DNA of 64,000 nucleotides from Nosema muscidifuracis (lineage: Eukaryota; Microsporidia; Nosematidae): assembly GCA_028335825.1 (NCBI GenBank), contig JAIOKI010000013.1:1-64000 (forward strand), read 5' to 3'. Positions 13,330 through 24,519 of this stretch are shown here, in pieces. Every line of letters starts with the position of its first letter. The stretch's first letter is position 1. The notes under the pieces are model-generated. The model worked only from the letters and a program-made list of their open reading frames with translations, was not told the DNA's origin and made no database searches. The position numbers were made by a program, and so were the translations under genes.

Positions 13330-13963
13330 GTTTAATTATTTCTAAATTAATTTATATATAACTAATCATATATTATAAACTCTTACTAAAAATCTAATTT
13401 TTATAATTTTATTCTTTTGAAAAGATGATCTATATAATATTATAAGAAATAGATATAGACCATCACTATATAGAAAATTTTATAATATTATATTGACATA
13501 CTAAATATTATTTAAATTATACTTTCTTAATGTTTATTGTGGAGATTTAAGTCAGATTAAACATATTGATTTTAATATTCTAGATTAAACTTTTTTGTTC
13601 TCAGAACAAGTATGTAATTTTATTATTATGGTTAACAATATATAAATGTCAAATTTTAAACTTTTTATATATATGGATACTATTTCGTTAAAAGATTAAT
13701 TCACATATGTCTGTATCTTCCACAGTAAAGAAGTATTGGTCGAGAATAAATATCTAAACATGTAAGAAAATAATTTCAATTTATAAATCAATGACATTAT
13801 GAATCAGTCAATCTTTAATTTTCTAGCTTAAGTTAATATACTCATACTAAATATAAAAAATTATCCTTATATCTTTGAACAACAAACTTTTAATGTTAAA
13901 TAATTATATAATGAATGATCATCTACTGACGTATTTTGGCTAATAGAAGGTGTTGAGAAATAA
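13330..13963. other. No gene seen
   Basis: AT-rich spacer between two coding-like relics. Confidence 0.45.
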
Positions 13964-14068
13964 ATGAAATACATCAATGATATAATAAAATTACTAAAAT
14001 TTATTGAGATGAATCATAGTGAAGATATTACTAATAGATTTTCATATCACAAATATAATATCAAAGAG
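13964..14068 (+). pseudogene. Coding-like scrap of 34 codons
   Basis: A short ATG frame (MKYINDIIKLLKFIEMNHSE and onward) has coding-like composition but no leader, no CCC box and no recognisable continuation. It is recorded as a possible remnant only. Confidence 0.2.
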
Positions 14069-14318
14069 ATATAATAATAAAGACTTAAGAAGAAATCAAT
14101 AAAGGTAAGTTTTTAGATGATACCTTTGAGTGTGTATTAAGAAAATACTTTTTGTATTTTTTATATCATTGAATAATTTCTATACTTCTAGAATATTATA
14201 TTCATTCAATATATTTCTCTAACTTTCAATGATATCATGATTTAAAATAATTATTATCCTTCTTACTTTTTTAATATTTAGTGATGTGTTTATTAGTAAA
14301 AATATTAAGTCTAATTAT

Positions 14319-15239
14319 TTAATAATAATATTTTGGAAGGTCTCTACAAATATATATATATACAATCACAATTAAATTATAAGTTATTATAGCCATCATA
14401 CTAAATATCATTATAAACATTATCCAATTAGTTCTACATATATTTAAAGATAAAGACAGGATATATAAATAACAGATATAACTAGAGAATACAAATATCT
14501 CCTTCAAAGATAATCTACTCAAAATTCCAACAATAAATCCTAAAATAAATAATGATACTATTATTAACATGTATATATTCCATAACATAAATATCTGTAC
14601 AACTCCAACTAATAATATAAATAGCAAGTTGATCTTTGGATTGAATTTTTCTTTTTGACTTATACTTCTATTAAGTAAAGTCATAAATATATAAAAAACG
14701 AATAATACGTTTAATATACATAACAAATATATATTCTCTAATTCTATACAGTAAATTATCATATAACTACTAATAGAATAATTTAAAGCTATAAATGATA
14801 CAATATTCATGCATCTTCTCAATTCATCAGTATCTCCTATTTTCCTAATTAACATAAGACTTTTAGGAATTAAAGATAAGATGAAAATCACTGTTGATGT
14901 ATTTACAACTACAATCAGAAATTTATAAGGTATCATATGCAATAATAAAAATCCTATTAAATTAAGAGCAATTATAGTAATAAAACTAAGAATATTTATA
15001 TGATTACATAAAGAGATAAAGCCAAAATGATACCTTATCGAAGTCAATAATGATATTGATATATCCCCATATAAATCATAAAAAGATCTACTTTCATTAT
15101 TACGAAGTAATTTGTATGCACTATTAATAATATATGCATTACAATTACTGTTCCTTAACTTAATGATATTGCAGTATGCCTTTTTGATTTCATCTTGAGT
15201 GGCATTTTTGTTGCAATTTAGAATATCATATAGCTGCAT
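14319..15239 (-). CDS. J-like multi-pass membrane protein
   Basis: The N-terminal 58 residues follow a J-domain pattern: LYDILNCNKNATQDEIKKAY (helices I-II), then AYIINSAYKLLRNNESRSFYDLYG (helix III and the closing F/YDxYG). The HPD tripeptide that stimulates Hsp70 is missing and its loop is shortened (KLRNSNCN), so it should be called J-like rather than an active J protein. From about residue 78 on there are roughly eight hydrophobic segments with short charged loops. This is unlike Sec63, whose J domain sits between membrane segments and is followed by a Sec63 domain. The likely site is ER or another endomembrane. The ATG is preceded by TTACCCTTA, supporting this start. The frame is intact at 306 residues. 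Loss of HPD could mean a structural, Hsp70-independent role; this is inferred. Confidence 0.72.
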   Translation of the reverse strand: MQLYDILNCNKNATQDEIKKAYCNIIKLRNSNCNAYIINSAYKLLRNNESRSFYDLYGDISISLLTSIRYHFGFISLCNHINILSFITIIALNLIGFLLLHMIPYKFLIVVVNTSTVIFILSLIPKSLMLIRKIGDTDELRRCMNIVSFIALNYSISSYMIIYCIELENIYLLCILNVLFVFYIFMTLLNRSISQKEKFNPKINLLFILLVGVVQIFMLWNIYMLIIVSLFILGFIVGILSRLSLKEIFVFSSYICYLYILSLSLNICRTNWIMFIMIFSMMAIITYNLIVIVYIYICRDLPKYYY

Positions 15240-15246
15240 TAAGGGT
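15240..15246 (-). promoter_or_regulatory. CCC box at start of J-like gene
   Basis: TTACCCTTA reads into the ATG on the minus strand. A CCC-type motif within about ten bases of the start is a known microsporidian transcription-start signature. Confidence 0.55.
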
Positions 15247-16860
15247 AAGCATCAATGAAATTATTTATAGAATAAATATCAATTTGTTTATTTTTAATTT
15301 GTTGTTATTTACAAATTTATTAATTATTATCTAAATTTCAGATCGATATATCTCTTATGATAAAGAGAAGTTTAATGAAACAATATTATCAAAATTCATC
15401 TTTTTAATTATGATCTTTTATATTAAAATATTAAATAAATTAATTACATAATAATATAAAAGATACGTACAAATTAGATATATATTTATGATTTTAAAAT
15501 AAAAATCATTTAATATTTTTTAAATATTATAACTAATATTAATCTTATGTAAGAACAATGAATATATGATATACTATCAAATGATTCATTAATAAATTAT
15601 AATAAAAATATATCCCTATGACATTTATTTATTTTTGTATGAAATTTAATCTTCATTATTATACAAAGACAGTTATGGTCACAAGTTGAATAAATATAAT
15701 TTTAGACTTATAAATATATTTTCTATTTTAAGTGTATACCAGTATCTTATTCTTTATATTTTTTTAGATTATTTCACGTCTGGTTTTGAGTAATTCTGAT
15801 AAATATATTCTGCATTCATATTTCAACGATATGCTTTCAATAATATAGTTATATTTTTAATTATGTATTCATTTCAGTCTCAATTATATACTAAATCTGT
15901 ACATGTTAATAATCTATTGATACTAGTTAGTTTTAAATGATCACGACGAGGTAGTGAAAAAAATTAATATTTTTAATTTGAAACAGATATATTGAATCTA
16001 AAAATATTGATTTTTATTTATGAGCTGATATTAAAATGCTAATGATCTATTTTGAAAATCGAAAATAGTACAGTATAAATATGATTTAATAACGAAACAT
16101 TTTTATAAGTTTTATATGAAATTCTATTAATCTCAATGATGAATAAACCAGTAATTCACTTTTTTATATGTTTCATTATTACAAATCTCTTTATCTAATT
16201 CAGTAGCTTATTTCTATAAATTAAACATAAGATATGAGATTTCTTGTATCAATCAATTTCCAAAATAAATTATATTCTTTTATATCTAATTAATTATCGA
16301 TATATTATTTAAAAAATAAATTTCTTCAAAAAAAGTTAACTTTCATTTCTACTCTATATTATATAAAATATATTTCAATTTATAATCAAAATTATACAGC
16401 TTAATTAAACATTAATTTTTTCATATTTCAAAGAATGTATTGTAATAACATCAGATTTTTATTTTTAAAAAATTAATGAATTACTAGATTTTAAAAATAA
16501 TTATTTTATTGTCTTATATATTAAAGAAAAGACTCATTATAAATCATTTTATATATTATTAAAAATAATGTGAATTATACTAGAATAAATTAGATTATAT
16601 ATATCATTTTTATATTTAACTGAACAATATGTTAGATAAAGTAATACTATATATAAGTTGATATAAGAAGAAAACTTAATGTAAGATATAAATTTTTGAG
16701 AAATTACATCATTATATTAAATCCTCAATTTATAGTAAATTTAAATAATTATCCATTATAAACTAATCTATATACCATGTCCAGATTTGTCATCTAAAAA
16801 AGATATTTTTAAAATAGTAAATTAAATTTAAAAATTTTAATGTTAAACATTATAACTATA
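15247..16860. other. Divergent intergenic region
   Basis: This lies between two genes transcribed away from each other (the J-like gene leftward, the hydrolase rightward). It is AT-rich with no frame or RNA gene seen. Apart from the CCC boxes at either end, I see no candidate control element. Confidence 0.5.
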
Positions 16861-16868
16861 TTACCCAT
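16861..16868 (+). promoter_or_regulatory. CCC box at hydrolase start
   Basis: TTACCCAT runs directly into the ATG of the alpha/beta hydrolase gene. It is the same form as at the gene starting at 53971. Confidence 0.6.
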
Positions 16869-17615
16869 ATGAAAAAGATAAATAGATTTTTTATATTTGT
16901 TATAAATTTATTATTTATTTCAAACTTTACATTATTTGTTATACAACGTAAAATACTCTTTACAATGAAGAGACCTGTAGTCATGGAAGTACATACTATT
17001 TATAACAATATTGATATCTATTTATTTGATAAAAATAGTTCTACAGATATTATATTCTTCCATGGTTCAATCATTTCAGGTGTTATTTATAAAAAGTTAT
17101 TGCAAGATATGGCTGATAAAACTAATCATAATGTTTTATCATTCAATATGAGGGGTGTATTTAATTCTAGAGGTGTATCATCAGAAAAAGGAATACGAAA
17201 TGAAGTCAATTTATTTTCTGATTTTGTAAAGAAAAGGGGTAAAAAATTAATAGTTTTTGGCCAATCACTTGGTTGTTGTTTAGCTATCCAATTTAGTAGA
17301 CTGATGAAATGTAAAAAAGTTATTTTAGAGAATCCTTTTATTGATTATAAATCAGTTATTAAGTATAAATTTTATTCTTCTATATTTTCATATCTAGTAG
17401 TAGATACATGGAAGAATACAGATATTAAATATTTAGAAAATGTCTTATTTCTCTTAAGTGATAAAGATACTCTTATAAAAAATTCAGAAGGTCTACAGTT
17501 GGCTAATATGACACATAATAGTTCTATACAATATTTGAAAGAAAGTACTCATTTTGATGCTGCTAGAAATCCAGAGTATTATTCTTTTATAATATCATAC
17601 CTCAATAAAATATAA
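16869..17615 (+). CDS. Alpha/beta hydrolase, ABHD13/BEM46 type
   Basis: The 248-residue frame is complete. Residues 5-26 form one hydrophobic N-terminal anchor, so the catalytic domain probably faces the lumen or exterior as a type II membrane protein. The oxyanion segment is FFHG (63-66). The nucleophile elbow is GQSLGC with Ser133, which fits GxSxG. The acid is probably Asp200 in LLSDKDTLI, and the general base is His228 in ESTHFDA, so the triad is whole. The layout and compact size fit the ABHD13/Bem46 group of serine hydrolases, whose natural substrates are poorly defined (some animal ABHDs act on acyl-protein or lipid esters). A CCC box at the ATG fixes the start. The protein is conserved and housekeeping-like, unusual among the orphan genes around it. 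Confidence 0.85.
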   Translation: MKKINRFFIFVINLLFISNFTLFVIQRKILFTMKRPVVMEVHTIYNNIDIYLFDKNSSTDIIFFHGSIISGVIYKKLLQDMADKTNHNVLSFNMRGVFNSRGVSSEKGIRNEVNLFSDFVKKRGKKLIVFGQSLGCCLAIQFSRLMKCKKVILENPFIDYKSVIKYKFYSSIFSYLVVDTWKNTDIKYLENVLFLLSDKDTLIKNSEGLQLANMTHNSSIQYLKESTHFDAARNPEYYSFIISYLNKI

Positions 17616-17973
17616 TTTTATATTAATATCACATATAACAGAGGGTTAACAATATTTTTACAATATAAACAAATAGTCAAGATAAATATAAATTACAGAA
17701 AATAGATCAATTATATAAATAGAAGTATTTGAGAAAAATATCAACTTATATAATTATTTAATTAAAAAACTTTTGAATTATTTTTTAACGATCTAATTCT
17801 ATTTATTGATATAATGACTTAAACATTGAATATATTTTAATCTTAAACAAATCATAATTGTATCATTTAAATTTACATGATTTCTTTGAATAATTATAAT
17901 TCTCAATTTTGTTTTAAAACAGTTTTTTTGTTCATAATAAGTATAAAATAATTCTCTTATATAAACAATTAAA
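17616..17973. other. No gene seen
   Basis: A short AT-rich 3' flank of the hydrolase gene with no supported frame. A minus-strand frame overlapping its end is judged a shadow of the relic that follows. Confidence 0.5.
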
Positions 17974-18420
17974 ATGACATCATCATGTGTTCTTGAACTC
18001 ACAGTTGAAGAAAATGACACATTATTACTAGCTGATCAATATTCTACTAATGGAGATGTTATTACATTAAATATGTAGTTTTAATACTCAACTATCTAGT
18101 AGTGCTACATTCACTATTAATTAGTACTTGTTATCTAAATTATATAACATATAGTACTTAGGAGAATTACAAATTTTATAGAAATAGTATGGGTAAAAAA
18201 TTAAATGTAGTAGAAGGATCAAATAATGCTAAAGATAAAGTTAAAATTGACGTAAAAGATACAAAGAATAGTGGTGAAAATGACATTTCAAAAACTATAG
18301 ATACAGTTTAAGTTGACATAGAAAAAAAATAAAGATACTAATATTTTAGAAGGAACAAATGTTATTGTTGAAAATGATGAGTGGATAAAATCAAGAAAAT
18401 ATAACAAAATAAAACCCTAA
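17974..18420 (+). pseudogene. Decayed low-complexity protein gene
   Basis: Three coding-like patches follow each other on the plus strand. The first is 34 codons starting MTSSCVLELTVEENDTLLLA. The second is 40 codons from an ATG at 18189 (MGKKLNVVEGSNNAKDKVK). After two stops, a patch contains ILEGTNVIVENDEW. The pattern VVEGSN / ILEGTN suggests an internal repeat in the lost protein. The composition (Lys, Asp, Asn, Thr) is coding-like and unlike the flanks. The gene is broken by several stops and at least one shift. No family is recognised. Confidence 0.45.
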
Positions 18421-20838
18421 AAAATACATCAATCATTTAACTTTAATATTGTTAGTATCAAAGAAAGGTGATTTAGAATATGGTTATAACTATTCAAAGT
18501 CTATCATTATAATAACAGAAATAGGGAAGAGAAATAATCTTTTAAAAATAATGAGTGAAACATTTCTACAATAAACTATATATATATAATATTTAAGTTT
18601 TATTATTTTAATTTATCTTCTTAATTCTTGTATGAGTAAAAAAATGATATTAAATTTATTTCATTATAATCTTCTTAAATTGATCTTTTAAATATAAATT
18701 ATTAATTATTTTTATCATTAATTTACTTAATATTATTTTTAATTAAATATCTATATGATAAATTTATTAGTATGAATATTTGATTAATAAGATGTTAATT
18801 TCAAAACACATAAATAATTCTTTAGTCAGTATTTTAATGTTTAAATAAATTAATAAAATTATTAAATAATAAATGTTTGTGTAATTATTTGACAATACAA
18901 CATTTATTAACAAGATTATGTCTAGTAGTAGGATAAAAATATTTTCTAATAATTTTTTTATAAAAATGACCCTTCATTTACTTTCTCTTTACAATTGTTA
19001 TAATTATAGATTAGAGACTCATACAAAGAATATAAAATAACTGATAATTTGAAAGATACTTTTTTATGCTTTTAAGATAAATATATAAAGTGAAATATTC
19101 TTGTTGAAAATATATCATTTCTCATATAATATATAACTATATTTTTACACAAATACTAGAATAGTATCATTCTTCACATCTAAATATCAAGATAATTTAC
19201 AGACTTTTTCGAGATATTCCTTTGTCACATTGGATATTCAAATAAGAATATAGAGAAGAGTTTTAATTTTTAATTATTTCCTCTACTTAAGAAATTCACT
19301 ATTAAATATGTAAGTGACAAACTTTAACATTCTTTATAAAAATTTCTAGTATACACATAATATTGAATATGCTATAAATTTAAAAAATGTTATACTTCAC
19401 CTGATATTATCCTATGTCTCTCTACTCTATACCATTATTAGATGATATTAAAATTATGATTAATAACCATCTCATGATAAAGTAGATAGATGATTTGATA
19501 AAATATTAGATTTGTTAATTGAACCTTTGATTAGACTAGAAGATAATTTTTAGTGTAATCCTATTTATTTTGTTTCATACTATATTATATATTCAAAATC
19601 ATTTATATCTTAATATTAACCATGTTTAAATATAATAGTGTCTTTATAATAAGAAAATATTGTTATTGTTCATATCTTTATTTTTTATTTGTTTAATTGA
19701 ATTATATCATATATATTAAATGCCCTTCAGTTCACAACTTCTTCTTTCTTATTTTCAATAGAGTTTCATCTTCTTACATTGGTTTTTATGAAATTTATAT
19801 TTTAAGACAAATAATAGAATTCTTTACATTGAAGATAATGTAATCTTATTTTTAGAATTCATCTAAATGAAAATATTACAGATGATTAAATAAATTATGT
19901 TTCGAATAATTTCAAATTTAAAATTATTATTATAATAATAATTAGATTGATCATAAATTAATTTGTAATTCTTTTTTAATAATAGAAATAAACTAAAAAA
20001 CATAACTTAGATTAATAAATAAAAGCATTAACACAAATATGCAGAAACTTATAAAATATTGATTTATATATTTTATACAAATGAATCTAAAAAGTTGATA
20101 AGAAATAAAAGACTTTGTAAATTTACAAAAATATCAATATGAAATGAAAGAATTTTTGTTTATTAAATAAATAGTTCTAAAAATTTTATTATTATATGTA
20201 ACATGAAAGTATTATTTACATAAATAATATTTAAATTATTTTTTTATTTAAATAATAAATTAACCATCTTCTATGTTCATAAAATAAGCTACTAGTCATA
20301 GAAATATTATTTTATATTTTCTTTTACTCATATTAAATTCTATCTTTAATTGAGCTATTTTCTAATTTTTGACATCATATTCTATGTTTATGTTTTCTAA
20401 TTTATCTACATCTATACATATTGTAAATTTTTTATTATATCATCCTAATTTACATAAAGAATATTATTTTGTATTTTAATGTGTTTATCAATTATAATTT
20501 TTTAATTAAAAACATTCTCTTATATTTGATCTAGATTTTTAAAAGATAATTAAAATTTAATTTATTATTATTGTATTTGAAAATTAATTTTATAATATTA
20601 TATATTAGAAAAGCTTATCATTAATTGAAAAATTGTTCGATCATTATAATACATGAAAATTGAATTAATTTTTTCTATTTATATTAATACAATTATGTAT
20701 ATAAAAAAGTATTATTTCAATGTTTTTTTCAGTTATAAATTTATTGATTTCAGAATTTGTTTATTGGAAGAAATTTAGATATTTTAATTAAGTGATTAAT
20801 TAAAAGAATTACATAAATTTGTATATTTTATATCCATA
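18421..20838. other. Gene-free AT-rich stretch
   Basis: About 2.4 kb upstream of the 442-residue gene. I see no supported frame on either strand and no RNA gene. Confidence 0.45.
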
Positions 20839-22167
20839 ATGTATTTGATAATTCTATATTTTTTGATTATATTTAGTACTAGAAATTGTTCTGATGAGAT
20901 GTATGTGACAAAAGAGATTCTTCCGAGTAAAGATTATATACCCATTGATTTAGGATCTCTAGATGAATCTGATTTTATTACTGATAAGATTGATAATTAT
21001 GAAAATAATTCAGTTATACGCTATGAGATATTAGAAAGTTACAATGTTATTGATGATTATCTTTCTTTAAATACATATATTGACAATCTTGATCCAAATG
21101 TAGATAACAATTCTGTTACTTTACCAAATCAATCTTATGAGAACAAAACAGTTAATCTTTCAAATTTTAATAACACAAACATTATTCCAATAGATGAGTT
21201 GATTTTGTCCAATAGGACTATTTGTTTGTTTCATAATGATATGGAACAAACCAAATTAGAGTTAAAATATTTATTGAATTTAATAAACAGTAAGAATAAT
21301 TCTTATGTAGTTTATAAAGATATATTATTCAATTCAATGAAGAACTATAAGTTTTTACCAAAAATCTTTCATATTGATAGATTTAATAATACTGATGATA
21401 TTTATGATAGTATTGATTTAATATTTAAATATATGAACTTTATGAAAGAATTTGATTTTAGTAAATTTAATCTATCACATTTCTGCAACTTTGATGGTAA
21501 AAATGAATTATACCGAATCATTATAAAAGTCACAACCATGGAAAAATTCAACTTATCTATTTTTTCATTTAGTAAATATAACGTCTCATTTTTAGATAAA
21601 ATAACAAAAGATGTTTATCAAGAAATGAATGATAAGAAAATATCTAAAGAAAAATTAATTTCATGTATAATAGAAAGTATAAATAATATTGAAGACTCTT
21701 TAGACAAAATTATACTTTACAAATGTTTTTTCGATATTCTTATAAAGAATAATATTTATTGTTTAATTAGACTTTTACTTCATATAATAATGTATTATAG
21801 AGAGGGTAAAGTTTATTTAATTAATACTAATATTTATTTTTTATTTGACAGATTATCATATTTAATTATATGTTGTAATCCTAAGTTGAATATAAATCTA
21901 AAATGTATTTTAAAATATAAAAATACAAAAATTTTAAAATTGTTTTCAGATTATTATCTAACAAAATCAAAAGATTTATTAATAGAAAATATCGAAATCT
22001 ATGGACTAATTTTAAATTTGATAGATGAAAATCAAACAAATAATTATCGTAACCTATATGATATAGTAATTAATATTAATTTCTACAACAATATACCAAT
22101 TAAATTTATGTCAAACATGATAATGCAAGGTGTAATAAAGATATTAGAAGATAATAAAATACTTTAA
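20839..22167 (+). CDS. Secreted orphan protein, 442 residues
   Basis: The largest intact gene of the window. It opens with a signal peptide (MYLIILYFLIIFSTRNC) at an ATG preceded by TATCCATA, a weak CC-type start box. Residues about 20-120 are acidic and low in structure. From about 125 to the end it is predicted helical, with hydrophobic-rich helices such as RLSYLIICCNPKLN but no clear membrane span. At least a dozen N-x-S/T triplets occur (e.g. NNS, NQS, NKT, NLS, NRT, NVS). Known microsporidia are reported to lack N-glycosylation, so these may only reflect Asn-rich codon use. Weakly similar relics lie at 7.0-7.4 kb and 62.2-63.9 kb, suggesting a small family. The function is unknown; secretion suggests action at the parasite surface or in the host cell. 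Confidence 0.8.
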   Translation: MYLIILYFLIIFSTRNCSDEMYVTKEILPSKDYIPIDLGSLDESDFITDKIDNYENNSVIRYEILESYNVIDDYLSLNTYIDNLDPNVDNNSVTLPNQSYENKTVNLSNFNNTNIIPIDELILSNRTICLFHNDMEQTKLELKYLLNLINSKNNSYVVYKDILFNSMKNYKFLPKIFHIDRFNNTDDIYDSIDLIFKYMNFMKEFDFSKFNLSHFCNFDGKNELYRIIIKVTTMEKFNLSIFSFSKYNVSFLDKITKDVYQEMNDKKISKEKLISCIIESINNIEDSLDKIILYKCFFDILIKNNIYCLIRLLLHIIMYYREGKVYLINTNIYFLFDRLSYLIICCNPKLNINLKCILKYKNTKILKLFSDYYLTKSKDLLIENIEIYGLILNLIDENQTNNYRNLYDIVININFYNNIPIKFMSNMIMQGVIKILEDNKIL

Positions 22168-24519
22168 TTTATGATTTTGTAGTTCTATAGATATTATCAT
22201 ATTACTTTAATATCAATCAATTATTGATTATTTTTAATTTTTCAAATAATACAAAATAGATTTAATTCATTATTATCAACTATCTATTATTATATATGGT
22301 TGAAATATTTAAAAATAAATTCATTATTGTACTGCTTTGAATTCATCCAGTGGCGAAGATTGATCCAAGTATATTTCAAAATATAAGGTATTTTTAAGCA
22401 TAGAAGAATCCCATGATAATTAATGTTAATGTTCTATATCTCATCTTCTTGTTTCAAATAAATGCTTGTGATTTGAAAGTATTGGAATAATTCCTTTATT
22501 TTTATCTTTCTTTTGTTGTTATATAATTTCTCATAGTTAAGAGTCTAATTTAATAAACAAAGTTAAAAATAAAAATAAATTCAGTAATATCATAATTTAA
22601 TACAACTAATAAATCTTTTTACTCTGATGAAATATTAAGTTCTAACAATTGAATATATTCATAATATAGATTAATTAATTCTATTTCTTTTACTTATAGT
22701 AAATAATAATAAACTTTTAATATTAACATATATAGAATTAATAATTTATAAATATCTGTAAGCTACTAAATTTTAAACTAATTATATAATTAACTTCTTT
22801 GTAATTAAGAAAATATAGAAATCTAATAATCTTTGACATAATAACCTACCTTTCTTCCTTGCTTGTATTGAGAAATATTTACTCAAAGAATAACGAATCA
22901 CAATAAAACACAAACACAGCTATTAGTCTTCGACAAGAATAACAGATCAATAACTAACCCTCATATAATCTTCTTTAATTATCTCATTGATTGTATGTTA
23001 CAGTTTTTGTTTATGTAAATGAAAGTAAAAATGCATTACTATATTGTATAAATCTAGTTATTTTATGTAATTCAGTGTTTCTTTTATAGATGATTTTTTT
23101 TGGACTTTTATTCTAATGAAATATATATTATAAATAGTAAAAATTTTATATTTTATAGACTTCTATCATTAATATTTTGTCTTTTAAATATCCTTCGTTA
23201 TTTGAATCTATCAAATTATTATATTGATTATCATCACTTCTGATGCATGTTAATATTTCTTTCTAGGTTACATAAACAAATATCTTAGTATGAAAAAAAC
23301 AATTTTCTATTAGATAGTCTAATCAAAACTTTCTTTTAATTATTTATATATTATAATTCATTAGTAATAAATAATATTTAGTAAATGTTTAAGAGTATAC
23401 GTGAAAAATAACCTTTTAATTAAAGAGATTTAATATACACCATCTTAAAATTTTATTTAGAATTTATATATAAGTTATTGAACTGATCAAAACTGTGGTC
23501 GAGTAGAAAATTAAGTTCTTATGTAAATTAACTCTTCAACATTTCTTTTTTAGTATTATTTATATTTATACATGTCAATAAAATACTTTTGTAAACTTTA
23601 TATAAAACTTATAAATTTGCTATATTTCTCAATCAATATATTGATCCACCATATTAACTACTTATCTAATAATTTTTGTAAAATGTATGGTATTTGTGCT
23701 TTAAACTGACAAAGTATAAATTTATTCTTTAATGAGTATCTTATCAATTCTATTGCAAAGATTTCATATATAAATAATTATAAAAAGGTTTGCTTTAACC
23801 AGAGCATAGCATCATCATAATTTTTTACAAAATAGAAGGCAATTAATCTTTAAGGTCTTATTTTATAGATTCTTTGGAATATTCAAAATGATATTCACAT
23901 TTTTATAAGCTGCGAAATATATTAATTCCATTCTTTAAATTTAAAAATCAATGATATTACATAACTTAATACAATTATATGTTAAATATATTTTTCCGTT
24001 TTCTAAAACTCTAAAGCAAATATAGTCTAAAAAAAGATAAATGATATCTAAAGGGGTTAAAAAATATTATTTACATCAAAATAAAATAAATTTTAGTTTA
24101 TCATACAATTATATGTATTGTCTCTAAACGAATATTAAATTCAATTTCTATAAATTTTATTTTAAGTAGTCTAAATTAAATTTTAATTATATCTATCTCG
24201 TTTTTCTTAATATGATTGTATATATGTTGTTAGACAAAAATACATTTAATTTTACTTGTGTTTGTAAATTAAAAATATTAACTTAATAAATTTTATTCTT
24301 AAATTAAACCTCCACTTTTTAATTAAATTTAATATTCTAATCTATTAAAGTACTTAAAATATTATATATATTTTGAGATTAAATTTCAATAATTGAATTA
24401 TAGTTAAATACTTATTTCATATTTTAATTCTAGTTTCGATTATTTAAAAATGTCGAAACATAAATACAATATACTAGTTAACCACACTACATCAATTTAT
24501 AAAAATAAGTTAAGAATTA
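22168..24519. other. No gene seen
   Basis: About 2.3 kb of AT-rich sequence. A slightly GC-richer patch at 22840-22970 (CCTACCTTTCTTCC and CAAACACAGC-like strings) has stops in all frames and no telomere-type periodicity. Confidence 0.45.

Noticed and set aside
17799-18020. Minus-strand frame of 73 codons
   Set aside because: No leader or CCC box; the plus strand of the same interval carries a better coding relic.
22840-22970. Possible interstitial telomere-like patch (CCTACCTTTC...)
   Set aside because: Only one CCTACC word; no periodic repeat.
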